A DNA stretch of 64,000 bases from Proteles cristata cristata (GCA_017311185.1 JAESUZ010002701.1:186001-250000); one strand, 5' to 3'; counted from the stretch's first letter, positions 22,010-33,278 are shown. The notes: generated by a model from the letters alone, not told the origin. Program-made: numbers and translations.

Positions 22010-22211
22010 GGGGCACTTGGGTAGTGTAGTCGGTTGGCATCCAACTCTTGATCTTGGCTCAGCTCATCATCTCGCTGTTCGTGAGTTGGAGCCCCACATC
22101 AGGCTATGCACTGACGACGCAGAGCCTGACTGGGATTCTATCTCTCCTTCTCTCTGCTCCTTCCTTCCCCGTGCTCTCTCTCTCTCAAAATAAATAAATA
22201 AACTTAAAAAA
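22010..22211 (+). mobile_element. Felid CAN SINE
   Basis: Head GGGCACTTGGGTAGTGTAGT (diverged), (CT)n, and an AAATAAATAAATAAACTTAAAAA tail. TSD AAAAATCCAATGG (21997-22009) versus AAAAAGTCCGATGG (22212-22225). Confidence 0.95.
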
Positions 22212-22225
22212 AAAAAGTCCGATGG

Positions 22226-24889
22226 AATCATATCTATTATTGCGATTTACCTATATTTGATTTTTTTGTAATTTTTATTAACTTACCACAGAATTGCAAG
22301 CTGACTGGGATATGCGGGTTATCTCGGGTCCTAAGTACATTAGATTATTTGTTTTCTCATCAGAATTGTGAGAAACAAACAAAGGATAGTTCACATGAGA
22401 AATATTTCTTGGAGGGGGAAGGGCAGAAAGAATGATAGAATATATTACAAATATTCCTCAGTCCTTGATATGTAACAAGTGCCTTTACCATTGGCTATGT
22501 GGACAAATAGCTTTAGTGATTATTTCTACTGATTTTTTGACCTAAATTTTTTTCTTTAAACATGTGGTTTGAAAGTGCTATGACATCCTACATCTGAATC
22601 TGAAAACTAGAATTTCACAGAATGTACGATTTTGAATTGAGATTCAGATTAGTAAAGAAGTATGCATTAAACATGTATTCAAAAATGTTAACAATGTAAA
22701 GCAGTTATGCAGAATACTTAAACTAAAGTATAACATGATTATGGAGGCATTCATTTCTGTGCTTTATTAAACTGGCATGGTGCCGCTGTCTTCTGAAAAG
22801 CACAAACTGAGTACAAAACTGGTTCCAAAAAAAAGAAAAGGAGGGAAGTAACAATCGCAATCACTCCACTTTTACAGAGTCAGTAAAAGGGATAAAACAT
22901 GCACACAGAAAAAGCCTTCTTTTCTTTAGGCTGAGCTCCTTTTAAATAGAGTTATTCTTGACACTCTGAATGAAAACTAAATTCCATCAGAGGAATAAAT
23001 ATTCAACAGGAAGAGAGCCCAAATAGTCACAAGATAAATTAGCAGCCAGGGATGGTTCTCTCTCTCTTACCAGTGGGAGAAATACCATTCAGCACTTTCT
23101 AGGGGTTTCCTTTCAATGTCACCATAATAATGAAAACCAGTTTTGGTGAAGTGAAATTAAAAACTACTGAAGACCATAGCCTTGAATTTTATTCTGAGAC
23201 ATTTTTAAAGCTATAATATTCAACTTAAGATGCCACTAGAACGTATTGCCTCATTTTTGTAAAGTAGCTTGCTTTTCCAGGAAAAATAATTGCTATATGC
23301 AAAGAAACTGTGCCTTAGTTTCTGCAGAATAAGGATGTTTCTCTATACATGAATTAATATATATGGTACATATTTATTTTGCCTCATAAACATTGGGTTT
23401 TTATATATAAATGCACTTTAGCAAAGTAAATAATAAAACTGCTATATTCTCTTTGGTTCCCAAGAGGAAGACTAGAGAAAAGAATAAGAATCTTGCTTTC
23501 TTTCTCTGTTAGACTTCCATGCCTTGTTCATGGGCTTTCTCTGTCATGACTCCCTCTACTGAAGCTTTCCATCATACTGACAGGATGGAATCATTTCTTC
23601 TTCAAAATTTCATACATTTTCCTAATGATTATTCCAAGCAACCTCTGTATACCACGAATCTTGACCCTCTATGGGTAAAGCTTAGCCCCAGAGAGGTAAG
23701 TCTCCTGAAGGCAGAGATTTTGTCCACCCGGCACCAGAAATGCGCTTGTGTGCATGCCAGGTGCAGGGTGACTGGTGTAATTACACCTGAAGAAAATGAC
23801 CTCAGAGTGACCTCCATCCAACGTAGTTGTGAAAAGAGGAAGTTTCCATTACACAATGATAATAACAAGCTTTCTGAGATCTCAGTGGTACCTGCATCCC
23901 TATACCTCCTGCTCTGGAATAACTAATGCCAAACATAAGAAAAGGTTCAACTCCCTTAAAACTCACTTGCTTCCACATCTCCTACATTATTGCAAATGGC
24001 TTTCAAACACCCGTCTTCCCTGACGAACAGGGAGTCTTCCTTCTCCAAGTGAGATGTTAAATCTACCCATTAGGTAGGGTAACTGGTTTGGCTATTGGCA
24101 GAGGTGCCATTTAGAGGACTGACTCCTCGGAGTTGAATAAATGTCCTCCATTTCACTGATAATTTGCAAGTAAAAATTCCTCCTGGTAGTGTCCTGCTAC
24201 CTCCTGTCAGGCTTCAAGCTTGCAGCTCTTTCCAGTCTGAGCTGCTCAGATTCCTTCTCCAATACTGTTCCAGGTTTACCCATCTACAAGGCTCTAACCA
24301 GCCACTCTTCACCAAGCCTTTTGGGTTAGCACAGATGCCAACCCACATTTCACTCTTAGGGAGTTCTTTTCCCAGACCCCTGTTATTTTCCCCCAGCAGA
24401 TCCGTAATAGGGTCATTCAGTTCAGATAAACAGTTTTCCAAATCTTGGATTCTGGGAAATACAAGGACTGGTATCATGGTCCCCTCCTTCCTGGAAATCC
24501 CTGCACTCCAGTGTCAACTGTCCACTTCCGCTCTAGAGTCCGTGTTTGGGAATGGCGGGCGGCATTCCGGGAACCACAGCAAATCCATTACATCCTTTCA
24601 CCTACGCCATTGTTTATCTACTCAACACATATTTGCACAATGAAAATGAAAGGAAACCTCTAAATGCTTCCTCCCATCGTCACGAAACTCTGCGTCAAGG
24701 AGAATTGTTGTTCTCTACCTGTGCACACTGAAGCGAAGAGCGTAATGATTATTTATTCTCAGATAATCACAAAGGGCAGTTCTGGAGCCATACCCCTCCC
24801 TCAGGCCCAGTGTGCAAAAACAACAAAGACTAAGAGCATGTCAAAAGAACGTGTGGCGTGGAAGAGGCAGGGTAATTTCTCCTTTATTA
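22226..24889. other. No gene or named repeat (2.7 kb)
   Basis: The longest stretch here without a nameable element. A 135-codon frame (23519-23926) and a 159-codon frame (24164-24643) run forward, with reverse frames overlapping. I see no domain, signal peptide or splice-supported exon. The 23680-23740 part faintly resembles L2 ('gtctcctgaaggcagagattttgtcc'). Confidence 0.4.
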
Positions 24890-25015
24890 CCAAAAGGACA
24901 ATTGTGTTCCAAATCTGCCTGACACTCTCTGTGTGACTAACTACAGCTAGCCCTCTCTGGGCATTAGTTTCCCCATCTGTCACGCAGAGGATACCAATGT
25001 AGCTTAACAAATTAT
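24890..25015 (+). repeat. MIR-like ancient SINE
   Basis: 'ctgcctgacactctctgtgtgactaactacagctagccctctctgggcattagtttccccatctgtcacgcagaggataccaat' follows the MIR core and the 'tcagtttcctcatctgtaaaatg' box. Confidence 0.68.
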
Positions 25016-25194
25016 ATTAAGTTAGTATTTGTCAGCGACACGTTTTTGTACTATAAATGGTCAAAATGTATTGGTGGAGAAGACGGCCACATATACAACT
25101 GAACCTCAAATCAAAAAAGATCATCAATGTCAGAATTACAGATGAAGTTCCAAGCAAACACTACAAGGTCAGACTCCACTGAGGGAAACAACTA

Positions 25195-25300
25195 TTTAAC
25201 CAAATTACAGATCTGGAGGACAGCAGGATAGGAGTTTTAAGTGAACATTTTCTGCGTCCAAACCTTAAGCTCTTTCTACTTCAACACCGCTATCCACAAT
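25195..25300 (-). repeat. Possible MIR fragment, reverse strand
   Basis: 'ctggaggacagcaggataggagtt...tgcgtccaaaccttaagctctttctacttcaacaccgct' resembles the outer part of the MIR complement. Confidence 0.4.
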
Positions 25301-25479
25301 GACTGCGTAAAGATCAAAGCGGATATTCCTTATGACAGGAATTTTCTGAGTACAAATCGTTTTTAACATTTCATGTATAAATGCTACTAACTATCATAAT
25401 TTTGACATATTCTGTGTCCCTCAGAACTCTACTGCGGGCCCTGATCTGCAGGGGGGAAATGTATTTCCAATGAGGTAGG

Positions 25480-25640
25480 GAATACATCAGCTTTGGAGTA
25501 TATTGTTAGATTTCAGCTCTCTGAGCTTCAGTGTCGTCATCTGTAAAAACCTCTGCAGCATTCAGAGAGAAATTCAGTGAAAAAGTGAATGCAAAATTCC
25601 CAAAATACCCTTTGCGCAAACTTGCCGCTCTAGAAAGGTC
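25480..25640 (+). repeat. MIR-like ancient SINE
   Basis: 'ttcagctctctgagcttcagtgtcgtcatctgtaaaaacctctgcagcattcagagagaaattcagtg' matches the MIR second half order. Confidence 0.6.
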
Positions 25641-25689
25641 AGCTATATCTTCTTAAGTTAAGAGGAAATGTTCCTCTGATTCAATTTTG

Positions 25690-25890
25690 CAGAATATTAG
25701 GACCAGAAAGGACTTTAGTGATAATCTAGCTTAACTCCTTATTTTTCCAGAGATGGATGCTATATCCTATAGATTGATTTGACTTCCTAAAGGTCACACA
25801 GATGGATTTATGAAGAGGATTTGGTAATATATTTGAGATCCATTTCTATGCCCAGAGTAAGGCTGCAATGTTTAATGGCAACACTGGTCT
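25690..25890 (-). repeat. MIR-like ancient SINE, reverse strand
   Basis: 'ccagaaaggactttagtgataatctagcttaactccttatttttccagagatgg', then 'gacttcctaaaggtcacacagatgg' and 'gatttgg...' follow the reverse MIR-type order. Confidence 0.5.
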
Positions 25891-26977
25891 GGATTCTAGA
25901 GAATCTACCCCAAACCACATTTGAAAAGTGAGACAAGCTGAAAAGATGTCATTAAATTAATTACTTACATTAATTACTTAAATTAATTAATAACATCAAT
26001 TAAATTACTCTTATTATAAAATGTAATGGATATATGTATATTCTTTCTCCAAGGCACTGGCAATTGTGAGAAGAAATTTGAAAAGTTGTAAAGAAAGAAA
26101 TATATTTGACAAAATAAATATGATTTTACAGTTACAAAATAATTACAAAATAAATAATTGTAATTTTTATCATGAGGCTTATGCTTCATCTCAGTATATG
26201 TAGTTTTGAAAATTATCTGTTAATGGATATCTAAATTTTCCCAAAAACCAGGTAAGCACTTTTATCAGTAGACTGCATTATGACTTAACTTTACCTACAT
26301 CAAGTTAGATGCTCTTTCTGTTCAAACTCAATCTAGGAAGCACTGAGAGAGGGAAATAGGGACTTTTCTGCAGCAGAATTACTAAAGAAATGGCAATTTA
26401 TTTTGATCAATCATCAAGTTTATTCATTATTAGTTTTGCCTTTTATGGGTTTAGGGTACTTTTCAGTGAAAATAATTAGGAAATATTTCCTTTGTCTTGA
26501 TAAAATTGTCAGAATGATCCTTCAGTAACACAAATAAAGCAAACAGGAATGCAATTTATATTTTGCAGGAAGTAAGTAACCAACCCTTTTTCCTAAAAAG
26601 TCTTAATTATGGCTAAATAGGTGAGGTTAAACTGTACCATTCAATAGTCACTGATATGTGAGCTTCAGTTAATCATAGCTTAGAAAATTTTTGTAGATGT
26701 TGGAAGTACTTTAGAAGCAAAGTGTCCAAAGTCTTACTCTTCTTTCCATGAGATCACATGCATGATAACTTATGTGACTAAACCTTATGAAGTCTCAGGC
26801 ATTGAGTAGACACTTGGGAAAATCCAGTTTCTTTACTGACTCTCTGGACTTTACTATTCCATGATCTCCCACGTGTGTGTTATAACAATGCTTGTTTGTA
26901 CCAAGGGCCCTTGATCCTGCTTACTCATGACCTTACATAAGCATCAACTCTGACTTGACAGATTCAGTATATATTTG
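25891..26977. other. No gene or repeat recognised
   Basis: Strongly AT-rich at 25950-26180 (ATTAATTA-rich). Nothing nameable. Confidence 0.4.
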
Positions 26978-27166
26978 TTTTTTAAATTCTTAATGTTTAT
27001 TTGTTTTTGAGAAAGAGAGCACACGCACAAGCGGGAGAGGGGCAGAGAGAGACAGAGACTCAGAATCCCAAACAGGCTCCAGGCTCCAAACTGTCAGCAC
27101 AGAGCCTGACACGGAGCTTGAACCCACGAACCGTGAGATCATGACCTGAGCTGAAGTTGGATGCTT
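26978..27166 (-). mobile_element. Felid CAN SINE, reverse strand, missing its head
   Basis: Tail, GA-rich tract, body and B-box complement (GAACCCACGAACCGTGAG) are present. The sequence leaves the family at GAAGTTGGATGCTT, so the A box and the CCACCCAGGCGCCCC end are absent. This is a 5'-truncated insertion or a later deletion. Confidence 0.9.
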
Positions 27167-27893
27167 TATGAATTTTAATATTTCACTTTAAGCATATTCA
27201 GCTTCACCATAAATTCTCTGCTAAGCATGGGTTTTTGTGTATTCTTTTTAAGGCTTTCTTTAGCCTCCTGGACAAAATCATCACATTCTACAACCTCAAG
27301 CTGCAACTTCCTACACTGAATGTGATGCTGATCTCATTATATAAGAAACTTACTAGCAACTCATCACTGAAAATATATAACACTTTGTATAGTGTTGAAT
27401 TTTTTTTCTGACATGGATTTCTCTGACATGGAAATCAATCAAAATTAAAATTCAGAGTATTGTAGGTACCAACTACTTCCATGGGTTTCACATTCTTATT
27501 GTAGAATATTTTTGTTAAAGGCTACTTATATATAGTTTTACATATTTTATACATAAATGTGCACAATAGACAAGGGGATTTTTAATAAATAAAATAAATG
27601 CACCTAACACAGAATTTATTAATATAGAAAATAAAATTAAAATATTACATGCAGTGATGTGTTAAATAAAATTTATTTAATAATGAACCACATAAAGAAG
27701 TAAGGTCATTTTAGTGATATATCATTTTGAATGGGAGGAAGGTATTTATTAGTGTTACAGTATTAATAAGCCTGTGACATACTAATTATTTCTTGGTTTT
27801 ATTTTGGTTGCCCAGTATCAATAAAATTCTGATTCACACATTTAAATAACTATACACAGTGACATGTTTAATTAAGTAAAGAATGCAGATGAA
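27167..27893. other. No gene or repeat recognised
   Basis: AT-rich unique sequence up to the TSD at 27878-27893. Confidence 0.4.
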
Positions 27894-28103
27894 GGGGTAC
27901 CTGGGTGGCTCATTCAGTTAAGCATCAGACTCTTGATTTCAGCTCAGGTCATAATCTCATGGTTTGTGAGTTTGAGCCCTGCGTAGGGCTCTGCCCTGAC
28001 AGCATGGGGCCTGCTTGGAATTCTCTCTTTCCCTCTCTCTCTGCCCCTCCCCAGCTTGCACTGTGACTCTGTCTCTTTAAAAATAAATAAATAAACTTTA
28101 AAA
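27894..28103 (+). mobile_element. Felid CAN SINE
   Basis: Head GGGGTACCTGGGTGGCTC, (CT)n, and an AAATAAATAAATAAACTTT tail. TSD AAAGAATGCAGATGAA (27878-27893) versus AAAGAATGCAGAAGGA (28104-28119). Confidence 0.96.
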
Positions 28104-28147
28104 AAAGAATGCAGAAGGAATTTTAACTGTTATAGTCAAAACAAGAG

Positions 28148-28522
28148 CATCTTAGCGAGTTTAAACTACCATAACAAAGTACCTAGACTGGGTGCTTAAA
28201 CCAAGAAAACTTCTGTCATCACAGTTTTGGAGGCTAGAAGGTCAAATTCAAGGTGCCAGCATAATTGGTGTCTGGTGAAAACTCTCTTCCTGGTTCACAG
28301 GTGGTCGCCTTTTTGCTGTGTCTTTCCCAAGGCAGGAAGAGCGAGCGAGCAAGAGAGAGAGCAAGTGCAGGCTCTCTGTTGTCTCTTCTTATAAGGGCAC
28401 TAATTTGTCATAAAGGCCCCACATTCATGACCTCATCTACCCTCAGTCCCACCCTCCTGTCCCTTCACTGGGCATGAGGGTTTCAGTGTGAACTTTGGGG
28501 GGACACAAACCAGTCCAAAGCA
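28148..28522 (-). mobile_element. MLT1-type LTR (ERVL-MaLR), reverse strand
   Basis: Reads as the MLT1 complement: 'aaactaccataacaaagtacctagactgggtgcttaaa', 'cacagttttggaggctagaagg', 'ttggtgtctggtgaaaactctcttcctggttcacaggtgg', 'cttataagggcactaa', 'tttggggggacacaaaccagtcca'. It has no internal retroviral-like region, so it is a solo LTR relic. A GAGCGAGCGAGC patch near 28340 is a local GA expansion. Confidence 0.88.
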
Positions 28523-28796
28523 CAATGTTTAATTAAGCAAAGACTGAACGAGAGATATTACTGTCACACTCAAGAGGAGGTAACCCATAATTGCTCTGCG
28601 ATGGACGCAAAGTGTAAAAATTGTATCTGTAACACATTTAACCATGCAATTTTTCATGGTTTGTGTGGTTTTTTTCTTTTTTGACAACTGAACGTAAGTT
28701 AGAAATGAAACTCAAGTCATAATTTTGTAGTCCCATAGAAGTACCTCTGTTGACCCCTAGGGAAAACTGCCTTATTACTCCAACTCATTTATTTGC
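28523..28796. other. No feature recognised
   Basis: AT-rich spacer between the LTR and the purine tract. Confidence 0.35.
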
Positions 28797-29433
28797 AGGA
28801 AGGAAGGAAGGAAGGAGGAAGGAGGGAAGGAGGGAAGGAAGGAAGGAGGGAAGGAAGGAAGGAAGGAAGGAAGGAAGGAAGGAAGGAAGGATGGAAGGGA
28901 GGGAGGGAGGGAGGGAGGGAGGAAGGAAGGAAGGAAGGAAAAAGGAAGGGAGGGAGGGAGGGAGGGAGGGAGGAAGGAAGGAAGGAAGGAAAGAAGGAAG
29001 GGAGGGAGGGAGGGAGGGAGGAAGGAAGGAGGGAAGGAAGGAAGGAAGAAAGAAGGAAGGAAGGGAGAGAGGGAGGAGGAGGAAGGAAGGAAGGAAGGAA
29101 GGAAGGAAGGAAGGAAGGAGGGAGGGAAGGAGGAAGGAAGGAAGGAAGGAAGGAAGGAAGGAAGGAAGGAAGGAAGAAGGAAGGAAGGAAGGAAGGGAGG
29201 AGGGAGGAAGAAAAGAAAGGAAGGAAGGAAGAAAGAAGGAAGGAGGGAGGGAGGAAGGAAAAGGAAGAAGGAAAAAAGAAAGGAAGGGAAGGAGGGAGGA
29301 AGGAAGAAAAGAAGGAAGGAAGGAAGGAAGGAAGGAATGGAGGGAGGGAGGGAGGAAGGAAGGAAGGGAGGGAGGGAGGGAGGAAGAAAAGAAGGAAGGA
29401 AGGAAGGAAGGAAGGAAGGAGAGAGAGAGAAAG

Positions 29434-29494
<61 letters not shown>

Positions 29495-29498
29495 AGTA
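28797..29498 (+). repeat. Giant polypurine microsatellite (GGAA/GGGA/GAAA)n
   Basis: About 700 bases that are purine on the + strand except for two T residues (28892 and 29338). GGAA units dominate, with blocks of GGGA (for example 28896-28920 and 28947-28971). A closing pure (GAAA)n block starts near 29436. Open frames of about 246-249 codons on both strands (Gly/Lys/Arg/Glu-rich, or Phe/Leu/Pro/Ser-rich) are automatic products of the repeat and are not genes. Confidence 0.97.
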
Positions 29499-30370
29499 AC
29501 CCTGTCGAGATAAAGAATGAGCTGAGCAAATAAGCTAGGACACAGCCCTTAGCATTCCCACAGCTTTTCCCACCTCACTTTCCCAGTAAGCCACTCCACA
29601 ACTAGATCCACGTGCAAATATATCCACTCATCCTTCATGCTGATTAACTGCTTTGCCACTGTCTTTCTTGGGAAAGGGGATCTCACTGAAAACGAAAGAA
29701 GAGTCAGTATGTAAAAAGACGGGCTTTAATTTTATTGTTTCAATCCACATGTCACATTCAAGATGCATCAATAGGGGAAATTATGGTGTGCCTCTAGCTA
29801 TGGCGTAAGACAAAATTAAGAGAGAGAGCGAGAGAGAGAGGAAAGAAGGTAGGGAAGGGTGGTTGATGACATATGGATGTCTCCTTGCGGTTAAGAAATA
29901 TTATTTTGGAACAATGTCACTGGTTCTATTGTGCTAAAATCTGTAAATTATATTTCTCTGACATATATCATAGTAGACTAATGCCACAGATAAATGCCAC
30001 TCATCTGTTTAATCATCATTGGTGGTTACTTAGGTAGTTACCAAAGACATATTGACATAGCAAATCAATTAGCGGTGAAATTATTATGTAAATCCTTTGT
30101 CAGTAATTACTTCCATGCCAAATAAATCCAGAATCTATCTTCTCCCAGAGGAGAGCATGAACACTTGTAATGATTGCCCACTTATTTTTGAACTGCTAGC
30201 ATGGCTTTTCATGAACATGTTGACAGAGTGACAGCAAGATAAAAGGATTAAAAGATAAGATATGCTCTTTAACACTAAGTAAAAACCAAGAGTGTTTCAA
30301 AATTGGCCAACATGGTGAGTGGATTGCAAGTCAATAGAAATTTAAGCATATTCTTACTGTATTACTGTGT
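29499..30370. other. No gene; short GA microsatellite
   Basis: Unique-looking apart from a GAGAGAGCGAGAGAGAGAG run at about 29821-29841. Confidence 0.45.
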
Positions 30371-30543
30371 ATTCGGCACCTAAGTATTTACCAAAGAAAA
30401 GTGAAATTTAATGTCCACACAAAAGGTGTTCACGAACATTCATAGTAGCTTTATTTGCAATAGCTAACATTGGAAAGAGTCCAAATATCCTTCAGCAATG
30501 TGGTGTATGCTTACTACTCAGCAATAAAAAGATATCTATGTAT
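30371..30543 (+). mobile_element. Old L1 (L1M-type) ORF2 C-terminal fragment
   Basis: 'gtccacacaaaaggtgttcacgaacattcatagtagctttatttgcaatagctaacattgg...ccaaatatcc' is the near-3' ORF2 segment of old mammalian L1. A young SINE interrupts it on the right. Confidence 0.75.
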
Positions 30544-30558
30544 AAGTACAGTATCAAG

Positions 30559-30764
30559 GATAGGGGCGCCTGGGTGGCTTAGTCGGTTAAGCGTCCGACT
30601 TTCGCTTAGGTCATGATCTCGCGGTTCGTGGGTTTGGGCCCCGCGTCGGGCTCTGTGCTGACTGCCAGCTCAGAGCCTGGAGCCTGTTTCAGTCTGTGAC
30701 TCCCTCTCTCTCTGTCCCTCCCCTGCTCACGCTGTCTCTCTCTCCTAGGAAAAAAAAAAAAAAA
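30559..30764 (+). mobile_element. Young felid CAN SINE
   Basis: Near-consensus head GGGGCGCCTGGGTGGCTTAG starting at 30563, with B box altered to GGTTTGGGCCCC. The tail is a pure A run with no AAATAAA. Perfect 15-base TSD AAGTACAGTATCAAG at 30544-30558 and 30765-30779. First of five + strand SINEs in 1.7 kb. Confidence 0.97.
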
Positions 30765-30827
30765 AAGTACAGTATCAAGAATGAAAATCAAAATGATGAT
30801 GATCAGAAAGGAGGTGTGAAAAAATAG

Positions 30828-30957
30828 TAGTGCCTCGGTGGTTCAGTTGGTTAAGCGTCTGACTTCAGCCAGGTCATGATCTCACGGTTCATGAGTTCGA
30901 GTCCCGTGTCAGGCTCTGTGCTGACAGCCAGCTCAGAAACTGGAACCTGTTTCAGAT

Positions 30958-30994
<37 letters not shown>

Positions 30995-31049
30995 CCCCCA
31001 CTCACACTCTGTCTCGCTCTCTCAAAAAAATGAATAAATATTTAAAAAT
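30828..31049 (+). mobile_element. Felid CAN SINE
   Basis: Head TAGTGCCTCGGTGGTTCAGT (5' bases degraded), B box GAGTTCGAGTCC, a long (CT)n tract and an AATGAATAAATATTTAAAAA tail. The TSD is uncertain. Confidence 0.94.
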
Positions 31050-31106
31050 AATTAATATGCAATACATGATTTTTATATAAAACGCTAGAAAATGCAAACA
31101 AATCTG

Positions 31107-31337
31107 GGGGCGCCTGGGTGGCTTAGTCGGTTAAGCGTCCGACTTTCGCTTAGGTCATGATCTCGCGGTGTGTGGGTTCGAGCCCCGCGTCGGGCTCTGT
31201 GCTGACTGCCAGCTCAGAGCCTGGAGCCTGTTTCAGTCTGTGACTCCCTCTCTCTCTGACCCTCCCCTGCTCACGCTGTCTCTCTCTCCTAAAAACAAAT
31301 AAAACATTAAAAAAAAATTAAAAAAAAAAAAAGAAAA
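31107..31337 (+). mobile_element. Young felid CAN SINE
   Basis: Head GGGCGCCTGGGTGGCTTAGT, almost identical to the 6310 copy over its core. Perfect 19-base TSD GAAAATGCAAACAAATCTG at 31088-31106 and 31338-31356. The tail has AAATAAAACATTAAAAA and a second A-run. Confidence 0.97.
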
Positions 31338-31645
31338 GAAAATGCAAACAAATCTGAATTGACAGAAAACAGATGAAGGTTTCCTGGGAAGAAGGACCTA
31401 GGCTAGGTTAGGGATGGATAGGTTGTAAAGAGACATTAAGAAACTTTCAAGGATGATGTGTATTCTTTACCATAATTTTACTGATGATTTTCTGGGGGTA
31501 AATATGTCAAAATTCCTCAAAATTTACGCTTAAATATTTGCACCATATTACAGGTCAATCATTCCTTGCTAAACTGCAGAAAAATTATATATATATATCT
31601 GACACTTAATGCATGCTACATATTGGATATAAAAATGAACTGATA

Positions 31646-31872
31646 GGGGTGCCTGGGTGGCTTAGTCGGTTAAGCATCTGACTTTCGCTTAGGTCATGAT
31701 CTCACGGTTTGTGGTTTTGAGCCCCACATCGGGCTCTCTGCTGACTGCCAGCTCAGAGCCTGGAGACTGTTTCAGAGTCTGTGTCCCCCTCTCTCTCTGA
31801 CCCTCCCCTGCTCATGCTATCTCTCTCTCTCCTAAAAATGAATAAAAACATTTAAAAAAAATAAATAAAAAT
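31646..31872 (+). mobile_element. Felid CAN SINE, fairly young
   Basis: GCTTAGTCGG subfamily with CpG decay (GCATCTGAC; CCCCACATCGGG). Perfect 15-base TSD AAAAATGAACTGATA at 31631-31645 and 31873-31887. Confidence 0.97.
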
Positions 31873-31887
31873 AAAAATGAACTGATA

Positions 31888-32044
31888 ATGTATAAGCTCT
31901 CCCTTAAATGGTAGTATCTCCCATAGGGCCAAGTACAGTAATAAACATATTGAAAAGTCTTCAGCTAATTGCTTTTTCAGAAGCCTAGCACATATAATAG
32001 TCACCAGAATAAGGAAACAGGCAAAATTTTTAAAATAATAAATG
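31888..32044. other. No feature recognised
   Basis: Short unique spacer in the SINE cluster. Confidence 0.3.
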
Positions 32045-32266
32045 AGGGGCACCTGGGTGTCTCAGTCGGTTGAGTGTCCAACCCGATTTCAGCTCAGCTC
32101 ATGGTCACTCGGTGTGTGAGTTCAAGCCCCATATGGGGCTCTGTGCTGACAGCTAGGAGTCTGGAGCCTGCTTTGGATTCTATGTCTCCCTCTATCTCTC
32201 TGCCCCTCTCCGACTCACACTCTGTCTCTGTTTCTCAAAAATAAATATATATTTAAAAAAAGAAAG
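32045..32266 (+). mobile_element. Felid CAN SINE
   Basis: Head GGGGCACCTGGGTGTCTCAG; GACAGCTAGGAGTCTGGAGC body; CT-rich; AAATATATATTTAAAAAAAG tail. Fifth + strand copy of the cluster. Confidence 0.94.
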
Positions 32267-32479
32267 CCATATGATAAATCCTATGGGTATCACAAAACTA
32301 AACAAAATAATACAAAACAAAAACCAGCCATAAAAAAGTAGAAGTAAAAAGCCAAGAATGAAGATAAAATGCAATCTCAAAAACATAAAGAATTAATCCA
32401 AATACAGGCAGATAGGAGGACTGAGTGATCAAAGAAAATTTGGGACAAATGAGAACAACTACCAACATGGTAGATTTTA
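32267..32479. other. No feature recognised
   Basis: A-rich sequence, possibly the start of the L1M fragment that follows, but I could not align it from memory. Confidence 0.3.
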
Positions 32480-32676
32480 GCTCAACAATAGTATTAAATG
32501 AATAATTATCTAATTTAATTTCATCGTATATGGAGCATGAACTTCAACTCCCACTCATAATATAAGCAAAATTAAACTGCCTATAAGCCTAGTTGTAAAA
32601 CATAAAAATACCAAATTTCTAGAATACCTAAAATATATTTTGTGACTTTGGTTTAGATAAAAATTTCTGAAAAATG

Positions 32677-32741
32677 GCACACACACACATGCACGCACAT
32701 ACACACACACGTGTGCACACACACAAACACACACACACACC
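32677..32741. repeat. Interrupted (CA)n microsatellite
   Basis: CA units with ATGCACGCAC and GTGTGCAC interruptions, lying inside old L1 sequence. Confidence 0.9.
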
Positions 32742-33057
32742 AAACTGGCAAATCAACTTCAACAGATTAAAAACTTCTACTATCCAAAATTCAGGGTTAA
32801 GAAAATAAAAAAAACAATTAATGCAGTGGGAGAAAAACATTTGAAAAATATAATCAATAAAAGTCTTCTCTGCAGAAGGTATGAATAACACTCAAACTCA
32901 ATAATAAAAAAGGAAAGTTTAAATGGGCAAAACTGTGAATAGACACTACCTATTGTGCACAGGTGCACAGAGCACTCGATTCCAGTCATTCAGGAAATGT
33001 AACTTAGAATCACAGTGAGACCCTCCTATCTACCAATGTGAATTTGAAAGGTATATC

Positions 33058-33272
33058 GGGGGCTCCTGGTGGCTCAGTGGGTTAAGCATACAAATTCAGC
33101 TCAGGTCATGATCTTGCAGTCTGTGAGGTTGAGCCCCGCGTCGGGCTCTGTGCTGACAGCTCAGAGCCTGGCACCTGCTTCAGATTCTGTGTCCCCCTCT
33201 CTCTCTGCCCCTCCTCTACTCATACTCTGTGTCTCTCCTTCTCTCAAAAATAAACATTAAAAAAAAAAAAAA
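33058..33272 (+). mobile_element. Felid CAN SINE at the edge of an LTR
   Basis: Head GGGGCTCCTGGTGGCTCAGT and an AAATAAACATTAAAAA tail. TSD GAAAGGTATATC (33046-33057) versus GAAAGGTGTATC (33273-33284). The duplicated bases include the first bases of the LTR that follows, so the SINE is younger than the LTR. Confidence 0.96.
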
Positions 33273-33278
33273 GAAAGG

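Noticed and set aside
23519..23926. 135-codon open frame
   Set aside because: No domain, and part of the sequence faintly resembles an L2 tail.
24164..24643. 159-codon open frame
   Set aside because: Serine/leucine-rich with no recognisable domain, reverse frames overlap it, and there is no sign of codon bias. Length alone is not decisive.
28750..29533. Long open frames (about 246-249 codons) on both strands, rich in Gly/Lys/Arg/Glu or Phe/Leu/Pro/Ser
   Set aside because: They are a mechanical result of the purine repeat having no stop codons in most frames. No start context, no non-repeat domain.
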